Assembly: GCA_019425655.1 (NCBI GenBank)
Contig: NQWY01009016.1
Location: 1-26,035, forward strand
Source: Rhizophagus prolifer
Lineage: Eukaryota; Glomeromycota; Glomeromycetes; Glomerales; Glomeraceae
Direction: 5' to 3'
DNA length: 26,035 nt
Shown: piece after piece, positions 17,139-26,035 of the stretch
Position numbering within the stretch: the first letter of the stretch is position 1
How the letters are laid out: each line of letters starts with the position of its first letter
Position numbers and translations under genes: made by a program
The notes under the pieces: model-generated
The model's input: only the letters and a program-made list of their open reading frames with translations
Database searches by the model: none
What the model was told of the DNA's origin: nothing

Positions 17139-19830
17139 TTAGCTTAACCCTCTGAAGAAATTCTTACTAGCAGATCTTCTATTACGCTTTTGATTATTGT
17201 AACACCCAAATTATCCCATTTTCCATTTGATCCCTTTTAATATAATTAGTCAATAAATTGCTGGAAAAAAAAAAAAAATTTGAAAAGATCTTAAAAAAAT
17301 CTCTAACCTTATTCTTTTGCAATTTTGTCGTAGATTGAATGTTACGTATAGGTTCATCTTTTGTCTTTTTCGATTTAACTCCTTTATGTTTGTTTAATTG
17401 AGTTATTAAATCTATGAAAAAACCGGATGTTAAATATATTTTATTTGAAATTTGAATAGCTGAATGTTTTACAATAAATGTCGATACCTTCATCGCTGTC
17501 AGTCTCTGTAGATGTGTCGCTCTCTTCAGATTCATCCATCTGTTCATCCTCATCATCCTCATCATCCTCATCATTATCTTTCTTCAAATTTTTCTTCTAT
17601 GTAATCAAATCAATAAAAAATTTAATCATAAGATCTTTCAAATTTCAAATTACAAAATCTTAATCAATAATACATACAATTGGATTTAATAAATTATGTT
17701 GTTCATCAATTTCATATTCTGGATTAGTAAATAATTCAGCGAATCTATCATCTTTGAGTAAATTATTAACTTCATCAACAGCAACGACAGTAGCAGTTTT
17801 TCCTTCTTCGTATTGAAGATTTTTCCTTTTCTTTTCTGAAAATTTTATTAATCTACTTGCTAATTCCTTATTAACTTTAGGTAATTTTTTGGTTACTCTT
17901 ATACGAGATTCCCTTTCCTTTTCAAGTTTTTCTTTAATCATTTTTTCTCGATAATCAGCATATGCAAATGGATTACTAATAAGTTTTGCCTTTAAAGTTT
18001 AAAATAGATAGACGGAAACATGAGTAAAAGTGAAATGGAATAAGAAAATACCGGATACAACAATCTTACTTTTTCGTATAATTGTAAATCCACAAAGAAA
18101 CCATGCATATATGGTTTTAATACATTTGATCCGATCAATTGATCCATACCAAGACTACAAACATGAAAGGTATAATTCACGTAAACATAAATTAATAAAA
18201 ACATAATAAGCCACTTTCAATAATTACCTTTCTAATTCTTTTCTAGTGACGAATTTATAATTTTCGTAAATATTTTGTTGCGGATTTTCTTCCATTTCTT
18301 CCTAAACCAAGGAAAGTTACTCTTTTGTATATAAAGGTATTTTTTTTTCATTAAAAAAAGAATCATTAAACTATAGTTGTAATTTACCGTCAAATTATCC
18401 AAAAATGAACCCCATCTTGGCGCAGGACCTAATGAAGGAATATAAAATGCACCAATTTGTATACCTTCATTAGCAACAAAAATTAATCCGGAATCCGATA
18501 CAACACAAAAATCATTAATATCCGTGTTGGGTTCTATCGAAGTAAAATTTGCTCCCTATAAATTAAATTATAATCAACCTAAGAATTTCCTGTAAAATAA
18601 CTTCAAAAAGTGACTTACATTATTCTCATCCCAAATTTTCATAATTTTGCTATCAGCACTAATAACTTTAGATTTTCCTTCATTACCAATAACATTATCA
18701 CACCAAAATAATTTTTTAATAGGATAACCATATTGATGATCTTTAACCAACCAAGGTTTTGAACTTCTTAAATCGTATAATAAGATATGTCCAGTAGAAG
18801 TTCCTATTGCTAAAGAAAGTCCATCATTTTTATATTCCATGGCTGTAACTTGAAATAAATTACTATTATTTGTTGAGAAAGAAGGTAATTGTGGTGCTAA
18901 TAATCCAATTCGTGACCTTGATCTTGGATCCCATAATTCTGCTGTACCATTCTCAGTACCAAATCCAAATAATTGGTGTGCAGGATTTATTACTGTAACA
19001 TTTATTCCTGTTGTCGAATCTGTTGAAAATGAATTTAAAAATCTTCCCTGATTTAAATTTAGTCTGTATACTTCATGAGAAGATGCTCCTATAAGTAAAT
19101 CACATGATGGATAATGATATACCAAATCTCTACCAAACTACAGAAAAGTTGTTATGATTAATTGAAATATAAATACAATAAAAATAAATAGAGCTTATTA
19201 CTTTGGGAATTCTCGTCTTATAATATATTCCACCTTGTGTATGAAATTCAATTGTTCTGTCGTTTTGTAATAATACAGACTTTGTCCAATCATCCGATAA
19301 AATCTAGCATTATAATTATTGTAACTTTTAGTATATTCACACGAAAATGTACAAGATTAGACATATTCTTACCACAAAGTTAACATTCTCTGAATCTGTA
19401 TGTCGATCAAATTTCATTGACATCTCGGAGTACTCATAAACTCGTATTTGTGGTTTATAAACACCTGATAAAAGAAATCATCAAATTAACTTTAGATTCT
19501 TTTTTTTTTGTAAAATAAAATAAAATTAAAAGGACAACCTGTTGCCATTACGAAGCAGCCATCTCTTGTTGATTTTATTCGTAATGAAGCTTCGGGGAAC
19601 TCAAAATCTTGAATTAATTCTATTCTAGATCTCCATTCTATTCAAGAAAAATAAAAATACACTTATAATTTCCTCTTAACCTAACTCCAAAGAGACAATA
19701 CTACTATACCTGGATCATTTTTTAATACTCTTTTTTTCTTTCGTTCTAACCAATCTGGTATTGAGCGATACCCGGAACCAGAAAGTGTATATATTTTAAC
19801 ATTATTTGGGTTCGAAACTTGAAGGACCAT
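17139..19830 (-). CDS. ENP2: NOL10/Enp2, SSU processome WD40 protein
   Basis: Twelve exons: 19830-19710, 19637-19539, 19464-19373, 19303-19202, 19137-18619, 18555-18388, 18301-18228, 18154-18052, 17989-17678, 17596-17488, 17411-17308 and a final exon ending 17139; 616 residues if the last starts at 17186. Enp2/NOL10 is a nucleolar component of the 90S pre-ribosome needed for 18S rRNA maturation. The N-terminus is family-typical (VSNPNNVKIYTLSGSGYRSI, PDWLERKKKR). A beta-propeller follows (FGFGTENGTAELWDPRSRSR, GHILLYDLRSSKP), then LESLGMDQLIGSNVLKPYMH and the NUC153 segment DDRFAELFTNPEYEIDEQ. Acidic repeats (DEDDEDDEDE) and a basic tail RNRRSASKNFFRGLS end the protein. The last junction is uncertain: acceptor 17187 keeps frame but needs a 121-base intron, while AAAAG near 17234 gives a typical 74-base intron but needs a frame change. 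It is head-to-head with PNO1. Confidence 0.92.
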
Positions 19831-20009
19831 CTTAAAAAGATAATCTTAAAACAATAATGAAATATTTAATTATGATATACTTAATTTGAAGGTTTCACAA
19901 GCCACAACATACAGTATATCAAAAAAAATATTCCGATCAATTGTAATTCAAAAAAAAAAAAATTTTTTTTTTTTAATAATTAATAAATTATAAAATTTTT
20001 TTTGTAAAG
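19831..20009. promoter_or_regulatory. Divergent promoter, NOL10/Enp2 and PNO1/Dim2
   Basis: These 179 bases separate the start codons of two 40S-biogenesis genes. The region contains a perfect A13T12 block at 19950-19974, the kind of poly(dA:dT) tract that excludes nucleosomes and resembles the AAAATTTT core of the yeast rRNA-processing element. The companion PAC box (GATGAG) was not seen. Shared control of the pair is inferred from layout and function. Confidence 0.5.
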
Positions 20010-21134
20010 ATGTCTAATAAAATAATTGTTGATATTGATACCGATGAAACTATGATTGACGCTGAATATATTCCAAATAATTCAGTATCAGAAGAGCAAA
20101 TAGGAGAAGCAACAGAAATGTCAGTTGAAAACGATAACGAAGAGGAGACTATTATTAAACCAAAATTTCGTCCTGCTACTATTAATGAACTAAACGTAAA
20201 TAGTCTTCATTCATGCTTTTACATCATCATAAATATTATTCTTTTGATTGAGTAATTTAAAACTTTCTAGAATGGTATACCACAAATTCGTAAAATATCA
20301 GTTCCATCACATAGATTTAAACCGCTTAAGAAAGATTGGAAAAAAATTTATGAACCTTTGGTAAAACATTTAAATTTGCAAGTTAGGATGAATACAAGAT
20401 CGAATCGTGTTGAATTAAGAGTAAGATGATTGTTTTATTTTAAATTCTAATTGTAAATTTATACATTAAACAGAACATTTAATATAATTGACTAGACTTC
20501 TAAATACACTAAAGACCCCGGATCATTACAAAAAGCTGCTGATTTCGTCAAGGCTTATATGATGGGATTTGACATTGACGTATGTATTTAATTTATTAGT
20601 TTCTCGAAGTTTCCCAAGTAAAATCCTAATTTCATTAAAAATTTATTAGGATGCAATAGCAATTTTGCGTGTTGATGATCTTTACATAGATTCATTTGAT
20701 ATAAAAGATGGTGAATATATTTATATTTTTACTCATTATTTAACCCTTTTTTTTTTCTAATTTATAAAATTATTTTATTAAGTAAAAAAATTAGAAGGGG
20801 ATCATTTATCTCGTGCAATTGGGCGTATAGCGGGTAAAAATGGCAAAGTGAAGTTTGCTATCGAAAATGCATCAAAAACAAGGATTGTATTAGCAGATTC
20901 GTAAGTTATATGCATGTAAATACTTTACTGCTTTGAATCTTTTTTTTTGGATAATTTTATACTAATAATAATTTCTTTTGGTATAAAATGAACAGATCTA
21001 TTCATATTTTAGGTTCATTCCAAAATATCAAGATTGCACGCGATTCAGTAGTATCATTAATATTAGGTAGTCCACCAGGCAAAGTACACGCGAATTTAAA
21101 AATAATTAATGCAAGAATGAAACAGAGATTCTAA
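20010..21134 (+). CDS. PNO1: PNO1/Dim2, KH-domain 40S assembly factor
   Basis: Six exons: 20010-20195, 20271-20420, 20496-20579, 20650-20710, 20783-20900, 20996-21134; 245 residues with no frame break. Pno1/Dim2 binds the 3' end of 20S pre-rRNA near the Nob1 cleavage site and recruits the dimethylase Dim1. The N-terminus is acidic and disordered. The conserved part begins [20 protein letters not shown] and RSNRVELR, continues with [20 protein letters not shown] and [19 protein letters not shown], and then the KH region [40 protein letters not shown] and [17 protein letters not shown], ending [21 protein letters not shown]. For exon 5, the acceptor at 20781-20782 is preferred over a later AG because it restores VKKL ahead of [10 protein letters not shown], as in other Pno1 proteins. 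Confidence 0.96.
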
Positions 21135-21417
21135 AACAATTTGAAATATTTGTATATCATTTTTATTAATTAATTTTTAAATAAATTAGGTATTTTTTTT
21201 CGTTTAATTTCGCACTTTCAATAGTAAGGATTTGTTAGGACTCTTATTTTTGAAAGAAAATGTATATAGAATGTACTGTATAATATTATATTCACAACTC
21301 TAATTATCATAATTACAAAATTGAGAAGCTACAACCAGTTTGAACATTACATAATTAGTAAATATTCATAAAATGGTTACTAACAAAAACAAAGATCTAT
21401 ATATGAACGATTCAAAT
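21135..21417. other. Convergent 3' flanks of PNO1 and the HP1-like gene
   Basis: These 283 AT-rich bases lie between two stop codons facing each other. I see no gene, repeat or structured element in them. Confidence 0.5.
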
Positions 21418-22268
21418 TTAATCTTCATCCAAATCTTTAAATTTAAGGTGTTCCTCATAAAAGCGAATTATCTAAATAAACGATAAAATCAATCGGTTAA
21501 GATTTTAAGCGATAATCTGATAAATAATAAATCAAATACCTTTTGCGGACACATTAAGTTAGCAACAGAAGCAGGGTGTCTTGTTCTGTGACCATTTTTC
21601 CTTTGATTTCTTTAAATACCAATTTAAATAAATCCAAAGTTCACTATCCTTAGAATTTCTTTCAACAGTTTCTACATCATCAACTGCCTCTTCCCAATTA
21701 GTAAGGCTAGGAGGAGGAAAATTTTCAAGCAAAGAAAAGTCAGGCTCTTCATTGAATGAATCGCTAAATTTACGTTTTCTAATATTAACGAATTTCCTTT
21801 GGGATTTTCTTCGGAACTTTCTTCAGGACTTTCTACGAGGTTTTTTTTAGATTTTTCTTTTTCTCTCTTCCAATACTTTTCAATAAGCTCTTTAGCAAAT
21901 CTAAAACACATTAAAAACTTTTCTTAAAACATGTTTTAGTTAAAAATACAAATTTATGTAAAAACATACACGTCTGATTCATTTTCCCACGTATTATCAT
22001 CATCAGGATATCCTTTCCACTTAAGATAATATTGCGTGACGCCCTTGGATAAATAAACGAGATTCATTTAAATAAATCGCGTTTTCGTAATAATAATAAC
22101 ATATCAAATAAAATTACCAACTTTTATTTTTCGATGATCAATTATTTTTTCTACAACGTATTCATCTTCAGAGTCAGAATTTTCTTTCTCTTCAATACAT
22201 TCTTCTTCAGAAACATCATCAATATCCATTGGTATATTACTTTTCTTACGATTCTTCCTATACACCAT
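21418..22268 (-). CDS. HP1-like chromodomain and chromoshadow protein
   Basis: Four exons: 22268-22122, 22043-21970, 21900-21540, 21471-21418. An acidic N-terminus leads into a chromodomain (residues about 36-85): DEYVVEKIIDHR, then GVTQYYLKWKGYPDDDNTWE and NESDVFAKELIEKYW. Aromatic positions Y37, W58 and Y61 fit the methyl-lysine cage, so binding of methylated H3K9 is likely. A charged hinge (KREKEKSKKN, RKRKFSDSF) precedes a chromoshadow domain: TNWEEAVDDVETVER, LWIYLNW, NGHRTRHPASVANLMCPQK, IIRFYEEHLKF, which in HP1/Swi6 dimerises and recruits partners. The frame is lost at about 21783 (between GNSL and RKRKFSDSF) and at 21594-21605 (in an A-run before NGHRTRH); the flanking protein is otherwise well conserved, so these look like missing bases. 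The donor GTTGGT of intron 1 is weak but the junction K-GVTQYY is right. Confidence 0.88.
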
Positions 22269-22824
22269 TATTATTAAAAGAAATTTTTATTGTTTTTACG
22301 CGTAAAAAAATTATTTCTTTTCAGTATTTAAATATCGAATTGTATATCTCCTATTTTATAAAAAATAATAAACGAACATTCTATATTTTTTTATATTTTT
22401 ATCCGGTTAGCAAGAAAAAAAAATGTTAGCCTCAAAAAAAAGGTAAAGAAAAAAAGAAACCATTAAAAATCGCCACTAGAAAAGAAACAACAAAATGCGT
22501 TTACTGTAATATGTTGAGAGAAATTAGTAATATGGTTGATGTTGAAGTTCCATTTTAGTAAAAGGAAGTGTAACACACGTTGATAATCTTGTTCAAAAAT
22601 AGATAAAGACAATCTATTTATTAATTTTTTAAATGAAAAATTATAGTACACATAACACATTGTTATAAAAAGTGGATAATAACTTTTGGTTCATTTTTTA
22701 AGCTATTTGATAATAAAATACATAATTAAGAAAAACTGAAATTGTTCATACAATATTTAATTCACGTAAATTAATTATTAAAAGTTACAAACTAATACAT
22801 ATATTATCGCATTTTAAGAACTCA
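22269..22824. other. Upstream of HP1-like gene, downstream of USP gene
   Basis: The interval is 556 very AT-rich bases between two minus-strand genes and should contain the HP1-like promoter and the 3' UTR of the USP gene. Open frames at 22229-22429 (+) and 22463-22660 (-) are dominated by Phe, Tyr, Ile and Lys codons and have no motif, so they are not called. I see no RNA gene or repeat. Confidence 0.5.
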
Positions 22825-25800
22825 TTAAATTCTTGTTCGAACATAGAATAAATTGTATGCTGCACGGGTCTAGAAATAAAGCAAATCATATGTAAGTGCA
22901 TTGAACGGCAATAAACAAAAAGTGTGATTAAATTCTTACCATAACATTAAATTCTTCACATGCAGATACTCTACTATCGTCAAAGTTATGCCATTCATGC
23001 CTATACCCATTTCTTACGCAAGCAGTATAATGACCACCATTTAAACCTCCGTAATGATTTGAAACGGCAAATAAATCGTATATAAAAGGTCCAGATTGTT
23101 TATATTGAGAATTATAATGATTTGATGATTGTTGTTCTTTAGGGAGTGGTATATATGGTGTCAGATCAAAACTTCTTATCGGAAAATGTACCATAGTTTC
23201 CAATTTATCCCTAAATGGTCCATTAAACGAAAATCTCTTTAAATGTACCAACAAAACATCTGGTAATCTTGAAATTGTAAGTTGTTTTGTTGCACGTCTA
23301 TGGCATTTACATCGAGGGCAATTCCAAGCATCATCTCCATCCAATATTTCTTCTTTAACAAAAGCATTAAGACACTGATATAAATCTATTCTTTCTCCAT
23401 TATAATCATGAGGAATTGGTAATGTAAGACACATGAATACATTATAAGTCGTAGACGTCTTATTACATGTTAAACATTTTAAAATATTACGAAATTGCCC
23501 TTGAAACAAGTTAACAACTATAGAGTTATTACGCATTAAATATTTTTCCCATTCCATTTCTGATACAACTTGTGTTGGTAAATATTCCCTTTCTTCCTCT
23601 TCTTTAGGGGTTAATTCAGGAATCTTTGGTTTTTCTTTAATAATGTTCAAATCTTCATGTAAACCATCCAATAAAAACGAAAGAAATTCCTGCGAATCTT
23701 GTTGCTCCGTACCAGAAAATTGCGGTGCAAACCGACCAATAGCTTCTTTGAATGTAACAGGAGAAACAAAAGTATATGAATCACTCCACAATACTTTGAT
23801 TAATGTAGCAAATGCTTCAGCTAAAACTCCTTTAGTTCCCAAAGGATTAATCCTGTTGATATGACGTTTATAACTACCATCCATAAAGTATCTAGCAAAT
23901 GGAACTGTACCACTTAAACATTGAATAATTGAATTCATAAAACAAGTATTTCCAAGATTTTTCAAACCAGTTGATCCAATTCCTGATCCTAATCGAGAAA
24001 AACTACTGTCAGAAATTGGAGCTTGTTGCATAGTCATTTGCCTTGAGTCAGGATCAGACAAACTTGGTGTAGGATAATTATTACTAAGTGAAGATGGCAT
24101 ATTTTGTCCATTTATATTAGGTTCTGGAACTTGAGGTAATGGTTTTTTTGGAGCAGGTATTGGTGGAGGTTGACGATTAGGTTTTGGTGGTGGTGGTGTT
24201 GTATTAAGTGAGGCATATTCTGGATTATCTACTTTACTAAAACTATAATACGGATTATCAAATATAGTTTTACGACGTTGTAATTTACTACCAGATTTAG
24301 TTGAATTAGTGGCACTTCCAGAATTAACTTTTGATTTATCCAAAATTGTCTGTGAAAGACTTGTAAAACATTTGAATGGTCCACATAATTGGCATTAGTC
24401 ATAGACTGAATTTCAGGAGTTTGTTGAAACTGTTATAGATTATTATACATCAAAATACTCACGAAATCAAATATGTTTTTCACATATGTTGCTCTACCTG
24501 GACTAATAGGTTCATTATTTTGTATTTTACTATAAATATGGTTTATTTTAGAAGGATAATGAGGCCTTTTGTTTAAAAATACGCGGGGAAAAAGGAAGTT
24601 CAGTCATAATATTTATAAAATCTGAAAGAACTTCTGATGCGACAAATGTTAACTCATACCTTTCATTATTTATGTTTTCTACCCAAGAAGTAGGATTATT
24701 ATTATCCGAAATAACTACACCATTTCTTTTTGATTTGTCACTATTAGTGTTAGATTTTTCAATCCATCTATCCCCGGCAATACGTTTCCAAGCTGCAAAA
24801 CCTCCATTCAGCAAAACAGGTGGCCTTTTTAAACATTTTTTATAATCATTTACGTAAATCGCCGACCTCAAACGTAACAAACGATCATTACATCCATTAA
24901 ACTCTGAAGGAGACTCTGAAGGAGATGAAAATTTGTCCGTCGAAGCATTATAGGTTGAATCTTGATCGTAATATACAATCAAATCAAATTTATCCCTACT
25001 CTTGAATAGATCTTGCTCTTGCGCTGGTGAAAGTATTAATTTGTTTTCCAGATCTATGGTAGAAATTCTTAAAAAAAGTATGTATATTCATTTTATTTAA
25101 GAGTGGATAAAAATTTAAATAAAACAACAAAAAATTAAATTCGTTAAACTAACCCTTCCGGTAAAACGATTGGTTCCACACAAACGATATTATCCGTTTT
25201 AATATGTCCAGCATCAAAATCACTTCTAAATCGGACATCCAAAATCAATATCTTTGGCATTGATGGATCAGTTTGACTAAAAAGCTTAAAAAATTCTCCA
25301 GCATTTATTGAATTTGTAAATTTATAATTGGCAAGAGGACCAATTTGTTGTAAATTAGATCCAGTTGATGATAATGTATTAAATGAAGATAATGTTTTAT
25401 TTTCTGCTGAACTATTAGATGATGAAGGAGGAGTGGGAATTGGAACAGGCATAGATAATATTGTCGGTTGAAAATGAGTATTCTCAGCTAAAGGATTGTT
25501 ACCATTTTTTTGTATGTCGACATTTAAACCATTATTTCGTAAACTTGCTACTTTTTCAGCTATAGATGAATTCATTGGAATCATTGAATTATCTGATGAT
25601 ATGTTACCAATCATATTAATTTTTTCCGATACTATATAAACAGGTGAACGAGGAAGACCGGGTTGTAAAGAAGGATCAATATTCTTATTAAATTCTTCTC
25701 TTTGTTCTAATGCTTTAGCCGCGTTTTCTGCCTTCTCTATAGCATGAGGAAGTTTCTTTATTTCAAAATTAACGGGTCTATTAATAAAATAATAGATTAC

Positions 25801-26035
25801 ATAAACTCTTACATTTTTCAAATTGAAGAAATCATTTTTTAAATTAGTGAAGTCCAACGAACTTTTCGAATTCATATTATCAAAATCTTTGTGTTTAGGT
25901 ATTATCTCTAATAAGATACTTTAAATAAAAAACGAATGAAGAGCAAAAGAGTTAAATAAAAAAAGGAAAAAGAAACAACTAAGAATTATATTAAAACAAC
26001 TTAAAGTAACTTACATTGAAGCTTTTATATTATTT
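22825..26035 (-). CDS. Doa4/USP8-type ubiquitin hydrolase, 5' end outside window
   Basis: Visible exons: 26035-26015, 25918-25150, 25067-24463, 24429-22940, 22869-22825. The start is off the right edge; the first visible residues (LLEIIPKHKDF) resemble the end of the USP8-type N-terminal helical domain. A rhodanese-like domain follows (ILILDVRFRSDFDAGHI ... FDLIVYYDQDST ... LLNGGFAAW); YYDQ replaces the catalytic Cys, as in Doa4/USP8, so it is probably inactive. A Pro-rich linker (PPPPKPNRQPPPIPAPKKP) leads to the USP core: Cys box GLKNLGNTCFMNS (Cys codon about 23944-23942), two CxxC zinc pairs (CLTC, CPRC), His box YGGLNGGHYTAC, then FDDSRV and a final AAYNLFYVR. The family removes ubiquitin from endosomal cargo. 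Frame continuity fails at the 25150/25067 junction, near 24567 (extra A before RPHYPSK) and near 24380, unless the last is skipped by a longer intron. Confidence 0.9.

Noticed and set aside
17521-17575. CATCCT/CATCAT tandem repeats as a microsatellite or CRISPR-like array
   Set aside because: They are codons of the acidic Asp/Glu run in NOL10 exon 10; there are no spacers and no independent repeat.
20791-20794. Later AG as the PNO1 exon 5 acceptor
   Set aside because: It keeps phase but deletes the conserved V-K-K-L ahead of [10 protein letters not shown]; the earlier AG (20781-20782) restores it.
22229-22660. Short open frames between the HP1-like and USP genes
   Set aside because: Composition matches AT-rich background, and the first overlaps the start of the HP1-like gene.

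Overview
The window is a gene-dense stretch of a very AT-rich eukaryotic nuclear genome, almost certainly fungal. Genes are split by many short GT-AG introns, mostly about 60-100 bases. The fungus-specific cell-polarity marker Rax2 is present, and the mix of orthologues (Rax2, an HP1-like chromodomain protein, a PRCC-type splicing-associated protein and a MoxR-like AAA+ ATPase) fits an early-diverging filamentous fungus. A Glomeromycotina (arbuscular mycorrhizal, Rhizophagus-like) origin is my best guess. That guess rests on style and gene content, not on a database search.

Layout from left to right: the 3' exons of a MoxR/Mg-chelatase-type AAA+ ATPase (+, to 724); a gene-poor kilobase; an unrecognised coiled-coil gene (-, 2172-1653) head-to-head with TSR2 (+, 2297-3021); CCA tRNA nucleotidyltransferase (-, 5424-3035) tail-to-tail with TSR2; the large Rax2 gene (-, 10789-5987), which carries a C-terminal SH3 domain; proteasome subunit Rpn6 (-, 13337-11387) head-to-head with a PRCC-like gene (+, 13563-14962); the checkpoint protein Bub3 (-, 16916-15604); NOL10/Enp2 (-, 19830-17139) head-to-head with PNO1/Dim2 (+, 20010-21134); an HP1-like chromodomain/chromoshadow gene (-, 22268-21418); and the rhodanese-USP part of a Doa4/USP8-type deubiquitinase (-, 26035-22825), whose 5' end lies outside the window.

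Most of these are housekeeping genes. Three (TSR2, NOL10/Enp2, PNO1/Dim2) act in 40S ribosome biogenesis, and NOL10 and PNO1 share one 179-bp divergent promoter. Rpn6 and the Doa4-like enzyme belong to ubiquitin-proteasome turnover. I see no tRNA, rRNA, CRISPR array, intact mobile element or viral sequence.

The most unusual points are: (1) Rax2 ending in a cytosolic SH3 domain, with the last intron of its gene using a GC donor; (2) an 8-base terminal coding exon in the PRCC gene; (3) repeated small breaks of reading frame in several conserved, normally essential genes (CCA1, RPN6, BUB3, the HP1-like gene, the USP gene). Two of the frame-broken genes also contain intron-like gaps of only 28 and 32 bases. 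I read point 3 mainly as small deletions or indels in the assembly, with real gene decay as the alternative. I did not find convincing evidence of a new biological system here.
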